Below, in pieces: positions 46,457 to 55,727 of a stretch of 64,000 nt of DNA (the stretch's first letter is position 1; each line of letters opens with the position of its first letter). Source of the DNA: Pseudomonas veronii (lineage in GTDB: Bacteria; Pseudomonadota; Gammaproteobacteria; Pseudomonadales; Pseudomonadaceae); NCBI RefSeq assembly GCF_001439695.1, contig NZ_JYLL01000009.1:62001-126000 (forward strand), given 5' to 3'. The translations under genes and the position numbers were made by a program. The notes beneath the pieces are model-generated. The model was not told the origin of the DNA, ran no database searches, and worked only from the letters and a program-made list of their open reading frames with translations.

Positions 46457-47602
46457 GTGCAGGTTCAGGGGCATTACGAACTCCAGTTCGAAGCGGTACG
46501 TGAAGCGTTCGTCGCGTTGTTCGATGACCCGCAGGAACGTGGTGCGGCGCTGTGCATCCAGATCGGCGGGGAAGCCGTGGTCGACCTGTGGGCCGGCACC
46601 GCCGACAAGGACGGGGCACAGGCCTGGCACAGCGACACCATCGTCAACCTGTTCTCCTGCACCAAGACTTTCACCGCCGTTGCGGCCCTGCAATTGGTGG
46701 CCGAAGGCAAGCTGCAACTGGATGCGCCAGTGGCCAACTACTGGCCGGCATTTGCCGCGGCCGGTAAAGAAGCGATCACCTTGCGCCAGTTGCTCTGCCA
46801 CCAGGCCGGGTTGCCGGCGATCCGCGAGATGCTGCCCACCGAAGCGCTGTACGACTGGTCGTTGATGGTCGACACCTTGGCCGCCGAAGCGCCGTGGTGG
46901 ACGCCGGGCCAAGGCCACGGCTACGAAGCGATCACCTATGGCTGGCTGGTCGGGGAATTGCTGCGCCGTGCCGACGGGCGTGGGCCGGGCGAATCCATCG
47001 TGGCGCGGGTTGCACGCCCGTTGGGGCTGGATTTTCATGTGGGCCTGGCGGACGAAGAATTTTATCGCGTGGCCCATGTAGCGCGCGGCAAAGGCAACAT
47101 GGGCGATGAAGCCGCGCAACGTTTACTGCAAGTAATGATGCGTGAACCCACGGCCATGACGACGCGGGCATTTGCCAATCCGCCGTCTATTCTGACCAGC
47201 ACTAATAAACCCGAATGGCGGCGTATGCAGCAGCCAGCGGCAAACGGTCACGGTAATGCGCGTAGCCTGGCGGGTTTTTATAGTGGTTTATTGGACGGTA
47301 GTTTGCTGGAAAGCGACATGCTCGAACAATTGACCCGTGAACACAGTATCGGGCCCGATAAAACCTTATTGACCCAAACCCGTTTCGGCCTGGGCTGCAT
47401 GTTGGATCAACCGCAATTGCCGAACGCGACCTTCGGCCTTGGCCCGCGTGCATTTGGACATCCTGGTGCGGGCGGTTCGCTGGGGTTTGCCGACCCCGAA
47501 CATGATGTAGCGTTCGGTTTTGTGACTAATACGCTGGGGCCCTACGTACTTATGGACCCACGTGCACAGAAGTTGGTCAGAATATTGGCCGGTTGTCTGT
47601 AA
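46457..47602 (+). CDS. Beta-lactamase-fold serine hydrolase (EstB / family VIII esterase type)
   Basis: A 381-residue cytosolic serine hydrolase with the class C beta-lactamase fold. The SxxK motif is SCTK in NLFSCTKTFTAVAALQL (about residue 72). The Tyr motif is probably YEAITYGWLVGELLR (about 155-170), and a late GHPGAGGSLGF takes the place of the KTG motif. Such proteins are esterases more often than beta-lactamases. The start is GTG at 46457 (MQVQGHYELQFEAV). It has no signal peptide. Its neighbours give no substrate hint. Confidence 0.83.
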   Translation: MQVQGHYELQFEAVREAFVALFDDPQERGAALCIQIGGEAVVDLWAGTADKDGAQAWHSDTIVNLFSCTKTFTAVAALQLVAEGKLQLDAPVANYWPAFAAAGKEAITLRQLLCHQAGLPAIREMLPTEALYDWSLMVDTLAAEAPWWTPGQGHGYEAITYGWLVGELLRRADGRGPGESIVARVARPLGLDFHVGLADEEFYRVAHVARGKGNMGDEAAQRLLQVMMREPTAMTTRAFANPPSILTSTNKPEWRRMQQPAANGHGNARSLAGFYSGLLDGSLLESDMLEQLTREHSIGPDKTLLTQTRFGLGCMLDQPQLPNATFGLGPRAFGHPGAGGSLGFADPEHDVAFGFVTNTLGPYVLMDPRAQKLVRILAGCL

Positions 47603-47744
47603 ACCCCTTGCTGTTTCACGTTTTTTTGTTACAAATGCAAGTATAAGAAGACGCTGAGCAAAATATTGTAACTTTAATGTTCTGGAAGCGTCTGTTTAAC
47701 GGGTCATTCAGACCCTCGGTTTTTTCTCATTTTGTGGATATCTC

Positions 47745-49025
47745 ATGTTATCGAACAAGTCCTTGGCACTGGCGCTGTGCCTATCTATTACTGGCTGCGC
47801 ACAAACACCACAAAATGATGCCGAAGGCGGGCATTGGTGGTCATTTGGATCTGACAAGGCTGCTACCAAGGACGCAGTGAGCCAAACCGACGCCAAGCCG
47901 GACGCCAAGCCGGACGCCAAACCCGCCGCGGGCGCCAAACCTGCCGCACCGGTAGCCGCTGCTGCCAGCGCCAAGCCGGCTGCACCGGTAGCTGCCGCAG
48001 CTGGCGCCAAGCCGGCTGCACCGGTAGCTGCCGCTGCTGGCGCCAAGCCTGCCGCACCGGTAGTCGCCGCTCCTGCGCCAGCCCCGGTGGCCAAAGCGGA
48101 TACCGGCTCCAGCTGGTGGCCGTTCTCCTCCAAGAGCGCCGACGAAAAGGCCGCCGATGCCAAGGCTGACCTGAAGGCCGACCTCAAGGCCGCCACCCCG
48201 GCGCCAGCCGCTGCTCCTGCCGCCCCCGCCGTGGCCAAGACCGACTCCGAGACTCACTGGTGGTGGCCGTTCGAAAGCACGTCCAAGCCTAAGCCATTGG
48301 CCAAGGTCGACGTGACCAACGTGCCGATGCCCGACCCGAAAATCACCCAGGCCTGGCTGGACGACTATGAGCCGCGCCTGCGCGCCGCGATCAAGGACAG
48401 CAACCTGCAACTGGAACGTCGCGACAACGTACTGGTGGTGATTGCCCCGGTAGACGGTTCCTACAACCCGAAACGCCCGGCGATGTTGCTGCCGGTCACC
48501 CTGGGCCCGTTCACTCGCGTCGCCAAGGCTGTTGAAGCCGACCCGAAGACCGCCGTACTGGTCCTCGGTCACGTTGATGCCACCGGCGCGGCCCCGGCGA
48601 GCCAGGCGCTGACCAAAGAACGCGCGCAATCCATCGCATCGATTTTCAGCCTCAGCGGCCTCAAGCAAGACCGTCTGATGCTGCGTGGCATGGGCGACAT
48701 GATGCCGCGTGCTGCCAACGACAGCACCCAAGGCCGTGCGCTGAACCGTCGCATGGAAATTATGTTTACTCAGCGTACAACTATGTTGGCCTTGCTGAGC
48801 AAGTACAACTCGGGCAAGACCCTGCCTGTGGCTGAAATGGTTGCCGTGCAGGACGTTCCCGCGCCGGCACCGGTCGCAAAAGCCCCGGCGAAAAAGGCTG
48901 GCGCGAAGAAATCCGCCGCCAAGCCAGCCGCGAAAAAGGCCCCGGCCAAGGCAGCTGCCAAGAAACCCGCAGCGGCCAAAGCCAAGGCCGCTGCACCGGC
49001 TGCGAACGACCAGGCAAAAAACTGA
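47745..49025 (+). CDS. OmpA-family lipoprotein with Trp motifs, Ala/Pro repeat and Lys/Ala tail
   Basis: A 426-residue envelope protein. Lipobox SITGCAQ gives acylated Cys near residue 18. Three Trp motifs (GGHWWSFGSD, SSWWPFSSKS, THWWWPFEST) are separated by low-complexity linkers; one linker is four tandem copies of a 12-residue unit GAKPAAPVAAAA (36-bp DNA repeat, about 47934-48080). The OmpA-like peptidoglycan-binding domain is at about 230-345, with the Asp and Arg expected (GHVDATG, TKERAQS). The last ~55 residues are Lys/Ala/Pro-rich. Outer-membrane anchoring is likely; the role of the tail is unknown. Confidence 0.82.
   Translation: MLSNKSLALALCLSITGCAQTPQNDAEGGHWWSFGSDKAATKDAVSQTDAKPDAKPDAKPAAGAKPAAPVAAAASAKPAAPVAAAAGAKPAAPVAAAAGAKPAAPVVAAPAPAPVAKADTGSSWWPFSSKSADEKAADAKADLKADLKAATPAPAAAPAAPAVAKTDSETHWWWPFESTSKPKPLAKVDVTNVPMPDPKITQAWLDDYEPRLRAAIKDSNLQLERRDNVLVVIAPVDGSYNPKRPAMLLPVTLGPFTRVAKAVEADPKTAVLVLGHVDATGAAPASQALTKERAQSIASIFSLSGLKQDRLMLRGMGDMMPRAANDSTQGRALNRRMEIMFTQRTTMLALLSKYNSGKTLPVAEMVAVQDVPAPAPVAKAPAKKAGAKKSAAKPAAKKAPAKAAAKKPAAAKAKAAAPAANDQAKN
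47931..48080 (+). repeat. Tandem 36-bp in-frame repeat in the OmpA-family gene
   Basis: About four copies of a 36-bp unit (GGCGCCAAGCC-GGCTGCACCGGTAGC...) encode GAKPAAPVAAAA-like blocks. The copies differ by a few bases, so copy number may vary between strains by slippage or recombination without shifting the frame. Confidence 0.75.
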
Positions 49026-49052
49026 TCCGCTGAACCAGAAGGATAAAGTCGC

Positions 49053-49700
49053 ATGACCCAGGCATTGGCTGATATGCGCCGTGACTACACACGGGATGGT
49101 TTGAGCGAGGCCCAGGCCCCGAGCGAGCCGTTTGCCTTGTTCCATCAGTGGTTCGGCGATGCGGTGAAAACCGAGCAGCCGCCGGTGGAGGCCAATGCCA
49201 TGACCCTTGCCACGGTCGACGAGGACGGTCGCCCGCACTGTCGCATCCTGCTGCTCAAGGGCCTGGATGCGCAGGGCTTTACCTTCTTCACCAACTATGA
49301 GAGCGCCAAGGGCGATCAGCTTGCGGCGCGGCCCTTCGCGGCCATGACCTTTTTCTGGCCGACCCTGGAGCGTCAGGTACGCATCGAGGGTCGGGTGGTC
49401 AAGGTCACGCCGGAAGAGTCGGATGCCTATTTCCAGGTGCGCCCCTTGGGCAGCCGCCTGGGTGCCTGGGCTTCCCCGCAGAGCAAGGTGATCCGTGACC
49501 GCGAAGAGTTGCACGATTTGCTCAAGGTCACCGAACAGCGGTTCAGCGACACTCAGCCGCACTGCCCCGAGCACTGGGGCGGCTATCGCTTGTTGCCCGA
49601 GCGCATCGAGTTCTGGCAAGGCCGCGCCAGCCGCCTGCATGACCGCCTGAACTACCGCTTGCATGGGGCCGACTGGACCCGTGAGCGCCTGGCGCCCTGA
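49053..49700 (+). CDS. pdxH: Pyridoxamine 5'-phosphate oxidase
   Basis: PdxH oxidises pyridoxamine or pyridoxine 5'-phosphate to pyridoxal 5'-phosphate using FMN and O2. The 215-residue protein has FMN-binding [31 protein letters not shown], and the C-terminal family signature [24 protein letters not shown]. It starts 27 nt after the OmpA-family gene with AGAAGGAT as SD. A PLP-dependent enzyme lies 3 kb away but is not linked by operon. Confidence 0.96.
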   Translation: MTQALADMRRDYTRDGLSEAQAPSEPFALFHQWFGDAVKTEQPPVEANAMTLATVDEDGRPHCRILLLKGLDAQGFTFFTNYESAKGDQLAARPFAAMTFFWPTLERQVRIEGRVVKVTPEESDAYFQVRPLGSRLGAWASPQSKVIRDREELHDLLKVTEQRFSDTQPHCPEHWGGYRLLPERIEFWQGRASRLHDRLNYRLHGADWTRERLAP

Positions 49701-49740
49701 TCGTCGTCTTGCGTCACCCTTTCTGACTGTTGCCCGTCAC

Positions 49741-49769
49741 CCCGAAGCCTCTGTTCAAGAGGCCTCGGG
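49741..49769. terminator. Imperfect hairpin between convergent pdxH and small membrane protein gene
   Basis: CCCGAAGCCTC / GAGGCCTCGGG with a 7-nt loop; one mismatch, and no T tract on either side. It overlaps the stop codon of the - gene. A shared transcript end is possible but weakly supported. Confidence 0.35.
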
Positions 49770-49997
49770 CGTGTACTGCTGCGCCGCGTTTTTCAACCAG
49801 TCCGGCAGCTCGCGGCGGTTGATCTTCAGGGTGCGGGCTTTTTCCAGTTGTTGCAGCATGAAGGCCCGCTTGTGCAGGTCGTTGCCCGCCAGGGATAGCG
49901 CCAGGTCGCGGTCGATCCAGCGGCGGATGCGCAGGTATAACCAGCCATGGAAATACAAGCCGGCTACGGTCGTGACTATAATGATGAAATAATCCAT
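49755..49997 (-). CDS. Small single-pass membrane protein (80 residues), hypothetical
   Basis: MDYFIIIVTTVAGLYFHGWLY forms one N-terminal membrane helix, followed by an Arg-rich stretch (RIRRWIDRD) and a charged, helical cytosolic tail ending in PDWLKNAAQQYTPEAS. The Met at 49997 has CAGGACG upstream; the in-frame start at 50054 would put polar residues before the helix. By the positive-inside rule the tail is cytoplasmic. It is convergent with pdxH. I do not recognise a function; it looks conserved in pseudomonads. Confidence 0.7.
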   Translation of the reverse strand: MDYFIIIVTTVAGLYFHGWLYLRIRRWIDRDLALSLAGNDLHKRAFMLQQLEKARTLKINRRELPDWLKNAAQQYTPEAS

Positions 49998-50154
49998 GAG
50001 CGTCCTGTTTACGAGATGAGAGCTACCGTTTGTCGTCTGTTTTGGTGCTGGCACTCTGTACTAGGGCTGAATGAAAGCAATTTTCTGCGGAGCTTGCCGT
50101 GACAGGCGTCAAGCGGCCGCGTCTAATGAACACCTGTCCTTTGGAGTTGATGCT

Positions 50155-50619
50155 ATGCGTAAGTCCGTTTTACTAGTTGCCTGCTTTACTACCCTGTCGT
50201 TGTTGTTGGGTGGCTGCGCCTCGAGTCTGACCGGCGACTCATACTCCCGTGACGAAGCGCGTCGCGTGCAGACCGTTCGCATGGGGACCATTGAATCCCT
50301 GCGTCCGGTGAAAATCGAAGGCACCAAGACCCCAATCGGCGGTGCGGCCGGTGCCGTCATTGGCGGCGTGGGCGGCAGCGCCATCGGTGGCGGCCGTGGC
50401 AGTATCGTGACCGCCGTGATCGGCGCTGTCGCCGGCGGCCTGTTGGGTTCGGCCACCGAAGAAGGCCTGACCCGCACCCAGGGCGTGGAAATCACCGTTC
50501 GCGAAGACGACGGCAGCATGCGCGCCTACGTGCAGGCCGTGCAGGAAAATGAAATCTTCCGCATCGGTGATCGCGTTCGCATCATGACCGTTGATGGTAC
50601 CAGCCGCGTGACTCGCTAA
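50155..50619 (+). CDS. Glycine-zipper outer-membrane lipoprotein (SlyB/Pcp-like)
   Basis: A 154-residue lipoprotein. The ATG at 50155 (SD TTTGGAGTT) opens a signal ending at lipobox LLLGGCAS (Cys near residue 22). Residues ~63-105 are a glycine-zipper hairpin (IGGAAGAVIGGVGGSAIGGG and AVIGAVAGGLLGSATEEG), and the C-terminal part (VEITVREDDGSMRAYVQ ... FRIGDRVRIMTVDG) is a small beta domain, as in SlyB. SlyB-type proteins stabilise the outer membrane under stress. An earlier in-frame start at 50071 is rejected. Confidence 0.87.
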   Translation: MRKSVLLVACFTTLSLLLGGCASSLTGDSYSRDEARRVQTVRMGTIESLRPVKIEGTKTPIGGAAGAVIGGVGGSAIGGGRGSIVTAVIGAVAGGLLGSATEEGLTRTQGVEITVREDDGSMRAYVQAVQENEIFRIGDRVRIMTVDGTSRVTR

Positions 50620-50640
50620 GCGTTAAGCCGCGAGCAAAGA

Positions 50641-50676
50641 AAAACCCCAGCCGGGTGACCGGCTGGGGTTTTTTGT
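50641..50676. terminator. Bidirectional intrinsic terminator
   Basis: Stem AAAACCCCAGCCGG (50641-50654) / CCGGCTGGGGTTTT (50659-50672), 4-nt loop, and TTTT on the + side with AAAA-derived T run on the - side. It ends both the glycine-zipper lipoprotein gene (+) and nhaA (-). Confidence 0.88.
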
Positions 50677-50695
50677 GCGCGGTGTTTTGTGCGAG

Positions 50696-51871
50696 TCAGG
50701 CTTTCTTGCGACTCGCCATCGCCGTCACCGCATAACCGATACACGCCGCGAGTATCGACCCGGTCAGAATCCCCATTCGATCTTCCCCGGCAAATTCGCT
50801 GGCGCCCGGCACGAACGCCAGAGAGCCGACAAACAGGCTCATGGTGAAGCCGATCCCGCACAGGATCGCTACGCCGAACACCTGGCCCCAGCTGGCGCCG
50901 CTGGGCAGCGCGGCGAGGCCGGTCTTGATGGCGAGCCAGGTCAGGCCGAACACGCCGATGGTCTTGCCGATCAGCAGGCCGAGGGCGATGCCCAGCGGTA
51001 CGTGGTGGGTGAAGCTCTCGAGGCTGACCCCGCTCAGGGACACGCCGGCGTTGGCGAACGCGAACAGCGGCAGGATGCCATAGGCCACCCATGGATGCAG
51101 GGCATGTTCGAGCGTCAACAGCGGCGAGGGTTCGGCGTTTTTGGTACGCATCGGGATGCAGAACGCTAGCGTCACGCCGGCCAAGGTGGCATGCACGCCG
51201 CTTTTCAGTACGCAGACCCACAGGATCAGGCCGATGATCAGGTACGGCCCGAGCTTGATCACGCCCAGGCGGTTCATGGCAATCAAGGCGATCAAGCAGG
51301 CGCCCGCGCCCGCCAGGGCGGCGCCGGACAGGTCGCTGGAATAGAACACGGCGATCACGATGATCGCGCCCAGGTCATCGATGATGGCCAGGGTCATCAG
51401 GAACAGTTTCAGCGACACCGGCACGCGCTTGCCGAGCAGCGCCAGGACGCCCAATGCGAAGGCGATATCGGTGGCCATGGGGATCGCCCAGCCGGAAAGC
51501 GCCGCCGGGTAATCCTTGTTGATTGCCCAGTAGATCAATGCCGGCACGACCATGCCGCCGATCGCTGCGGCGCCTGGCAGGACGACTTGCGAAGGCTTGG
51601 ACAGGTGGCCGTCGAGCAGCTCGCGCTTGACCTCCAGGCCGATCAGCAGAAAGAACAGGGCCATCAGGCCATCGTTGATCCACAACAACGCGGGCTTGGC
51701 GATCTTCAGCGCGCCAATCTGCGCTACCACGGGCACGTCGAGGAACGCGCTGTAGAGGTGCGACAACGGTGAGTTGTTGACGATCAGCGCCAACGCGGCT
51801 GCGGCGATCAACAACAGACCGCTGGCGGCTTCCAGCTGGAAGAAACGGGTGAACGTGCTACGCAGAGCCAA
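50696..51871 (-). CDS. nhaA: Na+/H+ antiporter NhaA
   Basis: NhaA exchanges two H+ for one Na+ across the inner membrane, giving sodium and alkaline-pH tolerance. The 391-residue protein has about 12 hydrophobic helices. The transport aspartates are in [15 protein letters not shown] (about residue 163), the crossed-helix segment is [20 protein letters not shown], and Lys/Gly-rich ends match the family. It is a single-gene unit; the 215-nt upstream gap is shared with a divergent PLP enzyme gene. Confidence 0.95.
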   Translation of the reverse strand: MALRSTFTRFFQLEAASGLLLIAAAALALIVNNSPLSHLYSAFLDVPVVAQIGALKIAKPALLWINDGLMALFFLLIGLEVKRELLDGHLSKPSQVVLPGAAAIGGMVVPALIYWAINKDYPAALSGWAIPMATDIAFALGVLALLGKRVPVSLKLFLMTLAIIDDLGAIIVIAVFYSSDLSGAALAGAGACLIALIAMNRLGVIKLGPYLIIGLILWVCVLKSGVHATLAGVTLAFCIPMRTKNAEPSPLLTLEHALHPWVAYGILPLFAFANAGVSLSGVSLESFTHHVPLGIALGLLIGKTIGVFGLTWLAIKTGLAALPSGASWGQVFGVAILCGIGFTMSLFVGSLAFVPGASEFAGEDRMGILTGSILAACIGYAVTAMASRKKA

Positions 51872-51945
51872 GGGGTGCTCTCCAATCCAGATTCAATAGA
51901 TGCGTACCCTAACCCGTACCGTTAGTTGTTAAAACAAAAGTTATA

Positions 51946-51964
51946 TTCTTATTTGTTATAAGAA
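51946..51964. promoter_or_regulatory. Perfect inverted repeat in the nhaA / PLP-enzyme intergenic region
   Basis: TTCTTAT-TTGTT-ATAAGAA is a perfect 7-bp dyad in an AT-rich stretch, unusual in this GC-rich DNA. It sits 75 nt from the nhaA start and ~120 nt from the PLP-enzyme ATG. It resembles an operator for a dimeric regulator, but no regulator gene adjoins it, and which gene it controls is unknown. Confidence 0.45.
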
Positions 51965-52086
51965 GGGGGCGCGCTCGGAGTTGGGGCGGAGCCTAGCAAT
52001 TGTGTGTCCGATTGAGTCGTTACTGTATCTGTGTGTGGTGTAGGAAACATCCTAAGATTGAGACTGAAATCCTTAGAGATCCTCTC

Positions 52087-53181
52087 ATGAGCGACCACCG
52101 TCCCTGGGCCCGCGAAGCCATTCGTATCATTGAAGCAGACTTCCAGCGCAGCGCCGACACCCACCTGATCCCTTTGGCGCTGCCCGGCTTACCGGGTATC
52201 GAGTTGTACTTCAAGGATGAGTCCAGCCACCCCACCGGCAGCCTCAAACACCGGCTGGCGCGCTCGCTGTTCCTGTATGCGCTGTGCAATGGCTGGCTGA
52301 AGCCGGGAGCGCCGGTGATCGAAGCCTCCAGCGGTTCGACGGCGATCTCCGAAGCCTACTTCGCGCGCTTGCTCGGCCTGCCGTTTATCGCCGTGATGCC
52401 GGCCACCACCTCCCAGGAAAAGATCGCCCAGATCGGCTTCTATGGCGGCAAGAGCCATCTGGTACAAGATCCGACGCAGATCTACGCCGAATCCGAACGC
52501 CTGGCGCAGGAAAGCGGTGGTCACTTCATGGACCAGTTCACCTACGCCGAACGCGCCACCGACTGGCGGGCGAACAACAATATCGCCGAGTCGATCTTCC
52601 AGCAGATGCGCTTCGAGCGTCATCCGGAGCCGAGCTGGTTGATTTCCAGCCCCGGCACGGGCGGCACCACTGCGACCCTGGGACGCTATGTGCGTTATCG
52701 CCAGCATTGCACCCGCGTGTTGTGTGCCGATGCCGAGCGCTCGGTGTTCTTTGACTACTACCTGAGCGGCGATGCCGGCTTGCGCCTGGAGTGCGGCTCG
52801 CGGATTGAAGGTATTGGCCGACCGCGGGTCGAAGCGTCGTTTTTGCCCAAGGTCATCGATGCGATGGTCAAGGTGCCGGACGCGCTGTCGCTGGCGGCCA
52901 TGCATTACCTAGCCGAGCGGTTGGGTCGGCGGGTCGGCGGCTCCAGCGGGACCAACCTGATCGGTGCGCTGATGGCGGCGCAGCAGATGAAAGCGGCGGG
53001 GGAGTCGGGGTCGATCGTGGCGATCTTGTGTGACGGGGGCGAGCGGTATGCCACTACCTATTACGATCAGGCGTGGCTGGCGGGGCAGGGGTATGAACTG
53101 CAGGGCTTGATAGCCGCGGTGGCGGCCAGCGTCGAGCGCGGTGAGCCACTGCCCGACGACATCCTGCGCGCGAATATCTGA
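52087..53181 (+). CDS. PLP-dependent cysteine synthase/desulfhydrase-family enzyme
   Basis: A 364-residue fold-type II PLP enzyme. The PLP Lys is in [14 protein letters not shown] (about residue 55). The substrate loop is [15 protein letters not shown], the phosphate-binding Gly loop is [15 protein letters not shown] (about residue 200), and [13 protein letters not shown] follows. The sequence is nearer to the Cds1-type L-cysteine desulfhydrases than to CysK/CysM. The ATG at 52087 is chosen because an earlier frame start (52000) gives an atypical Cys-rich extension. Substrate (cysteine or another amino acid) is inferred. Confidence 0.8.
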   Translation: MSDHRPWAREAIRIIEADFQRSADTHLIPLALPGLPGIELYFKDESSHPTGSLKHRLARSLFLYALCNGWLKPGAPVIEASSGSTAISEAYFARLLGLPFIAVMPATTSQEKIAQIGFYGGKSHLVQDPTQIYAESERLAQESGGHFMDQFTYAERATDWRANNNIAESIFQQMRFERHPEPSWLISSPGTGGTTATLGRYVRYRQHCTRVLCADAERSVFFDYYLSGDAGLRLECGSRIEGIGRPRVEASFLPKVIDAMVKVPDALSLAAMHYLAERLGRRVGGSSGTNLIGALMAAQQMKAAGESGSIVAILCDGGERYATTYYDQAWLAGQGYELQGLIAAVAASVERGEPLPDDILRANI

Positions 53182-53199
53182 CACGCTACAAAAACCAAT

Positions 53200-53221
53200 G
53201 TGGGAGCGGCCGCGCTCCCAC
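53200..53221. repeat. Single REP hairpin (GTGGGAGC type)
   Basis: GTGGGAGC-GGCCGC-GCTCCCAC: an 8-bp perfect stem with a palindromic hexamer loop. It is 18 nt after the PLP-enzyme stop and 18 nt before the convergent FAD-dehydrogenase stop, so it can end both transcripts. Confidence 0.7.
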
Positions 53222-53239
53222 CTTTGGACGGCGCTGTTT

Positions 53240-54853
53240 TCAGGCCTCGATACCCAACATATCCCGCGCCAACGCCTCGGCAATCCGAATGCCGTCGACT
53301 CCCGCCGACAGAATCCCACCGGCATAACCCGCGCCTTCGCCGGCCGGGAACAGGCCTTTGACGTTCAGGCTCTGCATCGATTCGTTACGGGTAATCCGCA
53401 ACGGCGATGAGGTGCGCGTTTCGATCCCGGTCAAGACGGCATCGTGCAACGAGTAGCCCTTGATCTGCTTCTCGAACGCCGGCAAGGCTTCACGGATCGC
53501 TTCGATGGCGAAGTCCGGCAGTGCCAGGGCCAGATCGCCCATGGACACCCCAGGTTTGTAGGACGGTTCCACGCTGCCGATGGCCGTGGACGGCTTGCCG
53601 GCGATGAAATCGCCGACCAGTTGCGCCGGGGCTTCGTAATTGCTGCCGCCGAGGATGTAGGCGTGGGATTCCAGGCGCTCCTGCAGCTCGATGCCGGCCA
53701 GCGGGCCGCCCGGGTAATCGACCTCAGGCGTGATGCCGACGACGATGCCGGAGTTGGCGTTGCGCTCGTTGCGCGAGTACTGGCTCATGCCGTTGGTCAC
53801 CACGCGATGCGGCTCGGACGTCGCGGCCACCACGGTGCCGCCGGGGCACATGCAGAAGCTGTAGACCGAACGGCCATTCTTGGCGTGGTGTACCAGTTTG
53901 TAGTCGGCCGCGCCGAGTTTCGGATGCCCGGCGTATTTGCCCAGGCGCGCGGCGTCGATCAGCGACTGTGGGTGTTCGATACGGAAACCCACGGAAAACG
54001 GCTTGGCTTCCATGTACACGCCACGGCCGTGGAGCATACGGAAGGTGTCGCGGGCGCTGTGGCCGAGGGCGAGGATCACGTGCTTGGAGAGGATCTGCTC
54101 GCCGCCGTCGATGACCACGCCGTTCAGTTGACCGTCTTCGATCAATACGTCGGTCACCCGTTGCTCGAAGCGCACTTCACCGCCCAGGGCGATGATTTGC
54201 TCGCGCATGTTTTCCACCACGCCGGTCAGGCGGAACGTACCGATGTGCGGCTTGCTGACGTAGAGGATTTCTTCCGGCGCGCCGGCCTTGACGAACTCGT
54301 GCAGCACTTTGCGCCCGTGGAATTTCGGGTCTTTGATCTGGCTGTAGAGCTTGCCATCGGAAAAGGTCCCTGCGCCGCCCTCACCGAACTGCACGTTGGA
54401 CTCCGGGTTGAGCACGCTTTTGCGCCACAGGCCCCAGGTGTCCTTGGTGCGCTGGCGCACTTCCTTGCCGCGTTCGAGGATGATCGGCTTGAAGCCCATC
54501 TGCGCCAGCAGCAGCCCGGCGAAAATCCCGCACGGGCCAAAACCGACGACGATCGGACGTTCAACCAGATCCGCGGGCGCCTGGCCCACCACCTTGTAGC
54601 TGACGTCCGGCGCCGGGTTGATGTTGCGGTCGTCGGCAAACTTGAGCAGCAGGGCGGCTTCACCCTTCACGTTCACGTCGACGGTGTAGATGAAGCACAG
54701 CTCCGACGATTTCTTGCGGGCGTCGTAGCTGCGCTTGAACAGGGTGAAATCGAGCAGGTCATCACTGGCGATGCCCAGGCGCTGCACGATGGCGGGCCGC
54801 AGGTCTTCTTCGGGATGGTCGATGGGCAGCTTGAGTTCGGTGATTCGTAACAT
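53240..54853 (-). CDS. FAD-dependent dehydrogenase, COG2509 type
   Basis: A 537-residue flavoprotein of uncharacterised role. An N-terminal ferredoxin-like domain (about 1-80, MLRITELKLPIDHPEEDL) precedes the FAD-binding Rossmann segment RPIVVGFGPCGIFAGLLLAQ (about 100-120) and ERGKEVRQRTKDTWG. Later blocks are FGEGGAGTFSDGKLYSQ, MCPGGTVVAATSEPHRV and the C-terminal GEGAGYAGGILSAGVDGIRIAEAL, all of this family. Plant and bacterial relatives exist but substrate and partner are unknown. It is transcribed alone. Confidence 0.85.
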   Translation of the reverse strand: MLRITELKLPIDHPEEDLRPAIVQRLGIASDDLLDFTLFKRSYDARKKSSELCFIYTVDVNVKGEAALLLKFADDRNINPAPDVSYKVVGQAPADLVERPIVVGFGPCGIFAGLLLAQMGFKPIILERGKEVRQRTKDTWGLWRKSVLNPESNVQFGEGGAGTFSDGKLYSQIKDPKFHGRKVLHEFVKAGAPEEILYVSKPHIGTFRLTGVVENMREQIIALGGEVRFEQRVTDVLIEDGQLNGVVIDGGEQILSKHVILALGHSARDTFRMLHGRGVYMEAKPFSVGFRIEHPQSLIDAARLGKYAGHPKLGAADYKLVHHAKNGRSVYSFCMCPGGTVVAATSEPHRVVTNGMSQYSRNERNANSGIVVGITPEVDYPGGPLAGIELQERLESHAYILGGSNYEAPAQLVGDFIAGKPSTAIGSVEPSYKPGVSMGDLALALPDFAIEAIREALPAFEKQIKGYSLHDAVLTGIETRTSSPLRITRNESMQSLNVKGLFPAGEGAGYAGGILSAGVDGIRIAEALARDMLGIEA

Positions 54854-54959
54854 GACAGGATCCGGTGTGCGGCGTTTGGTGGGGCCGGCGGTTTTGCAAA
54901 CCGGCGATTATAAGCCCCAACGGCAGGTTCCCGTCATGTTAAAACAGCGCGGGCCCGAA

Positions 54960-55631
54960 TCAATCGTCGCGCGAACCGCCGAAAGCCGCGCAGCCACGCT
55001 GGACTTGACCGTTGACCCGCAACTCGGCGGTCATGTGTTGCAGGCTGCCGCTGGCACTGTCGACACAGCGCTGCGGGGCCACCCACAGTTCGATGTGCTG
55101 GTTATTGGCTTCGGTCATCAGGTTGAAACGCCCGTCACCCAGTTGTTCCTCGACATAGGGAACCGGCAGCGGTGGCTGGCCTTCGCGCTCCAGCACCATG
55201 CCCTTGGCGGTGACGTTCAGCGTCCAGGCCGGTTTGTGGCCGTTGGCGCGCAGGATCGTGCGCTTGAAGTCGGGATCATCGCAGGCCGAGATCGAGCGCT
55301 CGACGCGGTACAGCTGTTGCAGCTCCACTTCGCCCTGGGTGCCGGCGGCGACGCCGGAGAACTTGCCGCGCAGGTCGGCAAACAGTGCGCCTTGCTGGCC
55401 GGCCAGGGAAGCGGCTTCCTGCAGGATGCTGGTGCCGCCGGTGTCCTTGACCACGTAGTTGCGCTGGTCGTGGCACGGTTGGAACAACAGCTTGCCGGCG
55501 ACTGCCGTGAGCTCGCCCTGCATGCGGGTCAGCCCGGCAGTGGACGGTTTGGCCGGCTCGCTTTCGAACAACTGGCAGGCGGTGAACAAGGGGAGCAAGG
55601 CAAACAGCATGAGGGTACGGGCGGCACGCAT
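54960..55631 (-). CDS. Putative lipoprotein, COG3650-like
   Basis: A 223-residue lipoprotein. The Met at 55631 (MRAARTLMLFALLPLFTACQ) gives a lipobox FTAC with Cys near residue 19; the SD is AGGAGACC. The mature part contains repeated pairs of Cys (FQPCHDQRN, SACDDPDF, PQRCVDSA, RGCAAFGG) likely to be disulphide-bonded in the periplasm. Its pattern (RMQGELTAVAGKLLFQPC) recalls COG3650-type membrane proteins in Pseudomonas. No function is known. Confidence 0.75.
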   Translation of the reverse strand: MRAARTLMLFALLPLFTACQLFESEPAKPSTAGLTRMQGELTAVAGKLLFQPCHDQRNYVVKDTGGTSILQEAASLAGQQGALFADLRGKFSGVAAGTQGEVELQQLYRVERSISACDDPDFKRTILRANGHKPAWTLNVTAKGMVLEREGQPPLPVPYVEEQLGDGRFNLMTEANNQHIELWVAPQRCVDSASGSLQHMTAELRVNGQVQRGCAAFGGSRDD

Positions 55632-55727
55632 TATCGGGTCTCCTGACAAGTGCCGCCACGTTACGCAGGCTGGCGGTGCATCACAAGCCCACGCGCCAGC
55701 TTCAGGCATTTCTTACAGCTTTGGCGT

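Noticed and set aside
46457..47602. True class C beta-lactamase
   Set aside because: There is no signal peptide and the third motif is not KTG; an esterase-type serine hydrolase is more likely.
51949..52164. 71-residue - frame between nhaA and the PLP enzyme
   Set aside because: It overlaps the start of the PLP enzyme, has no convincing SD, and its composition is unremarkable.
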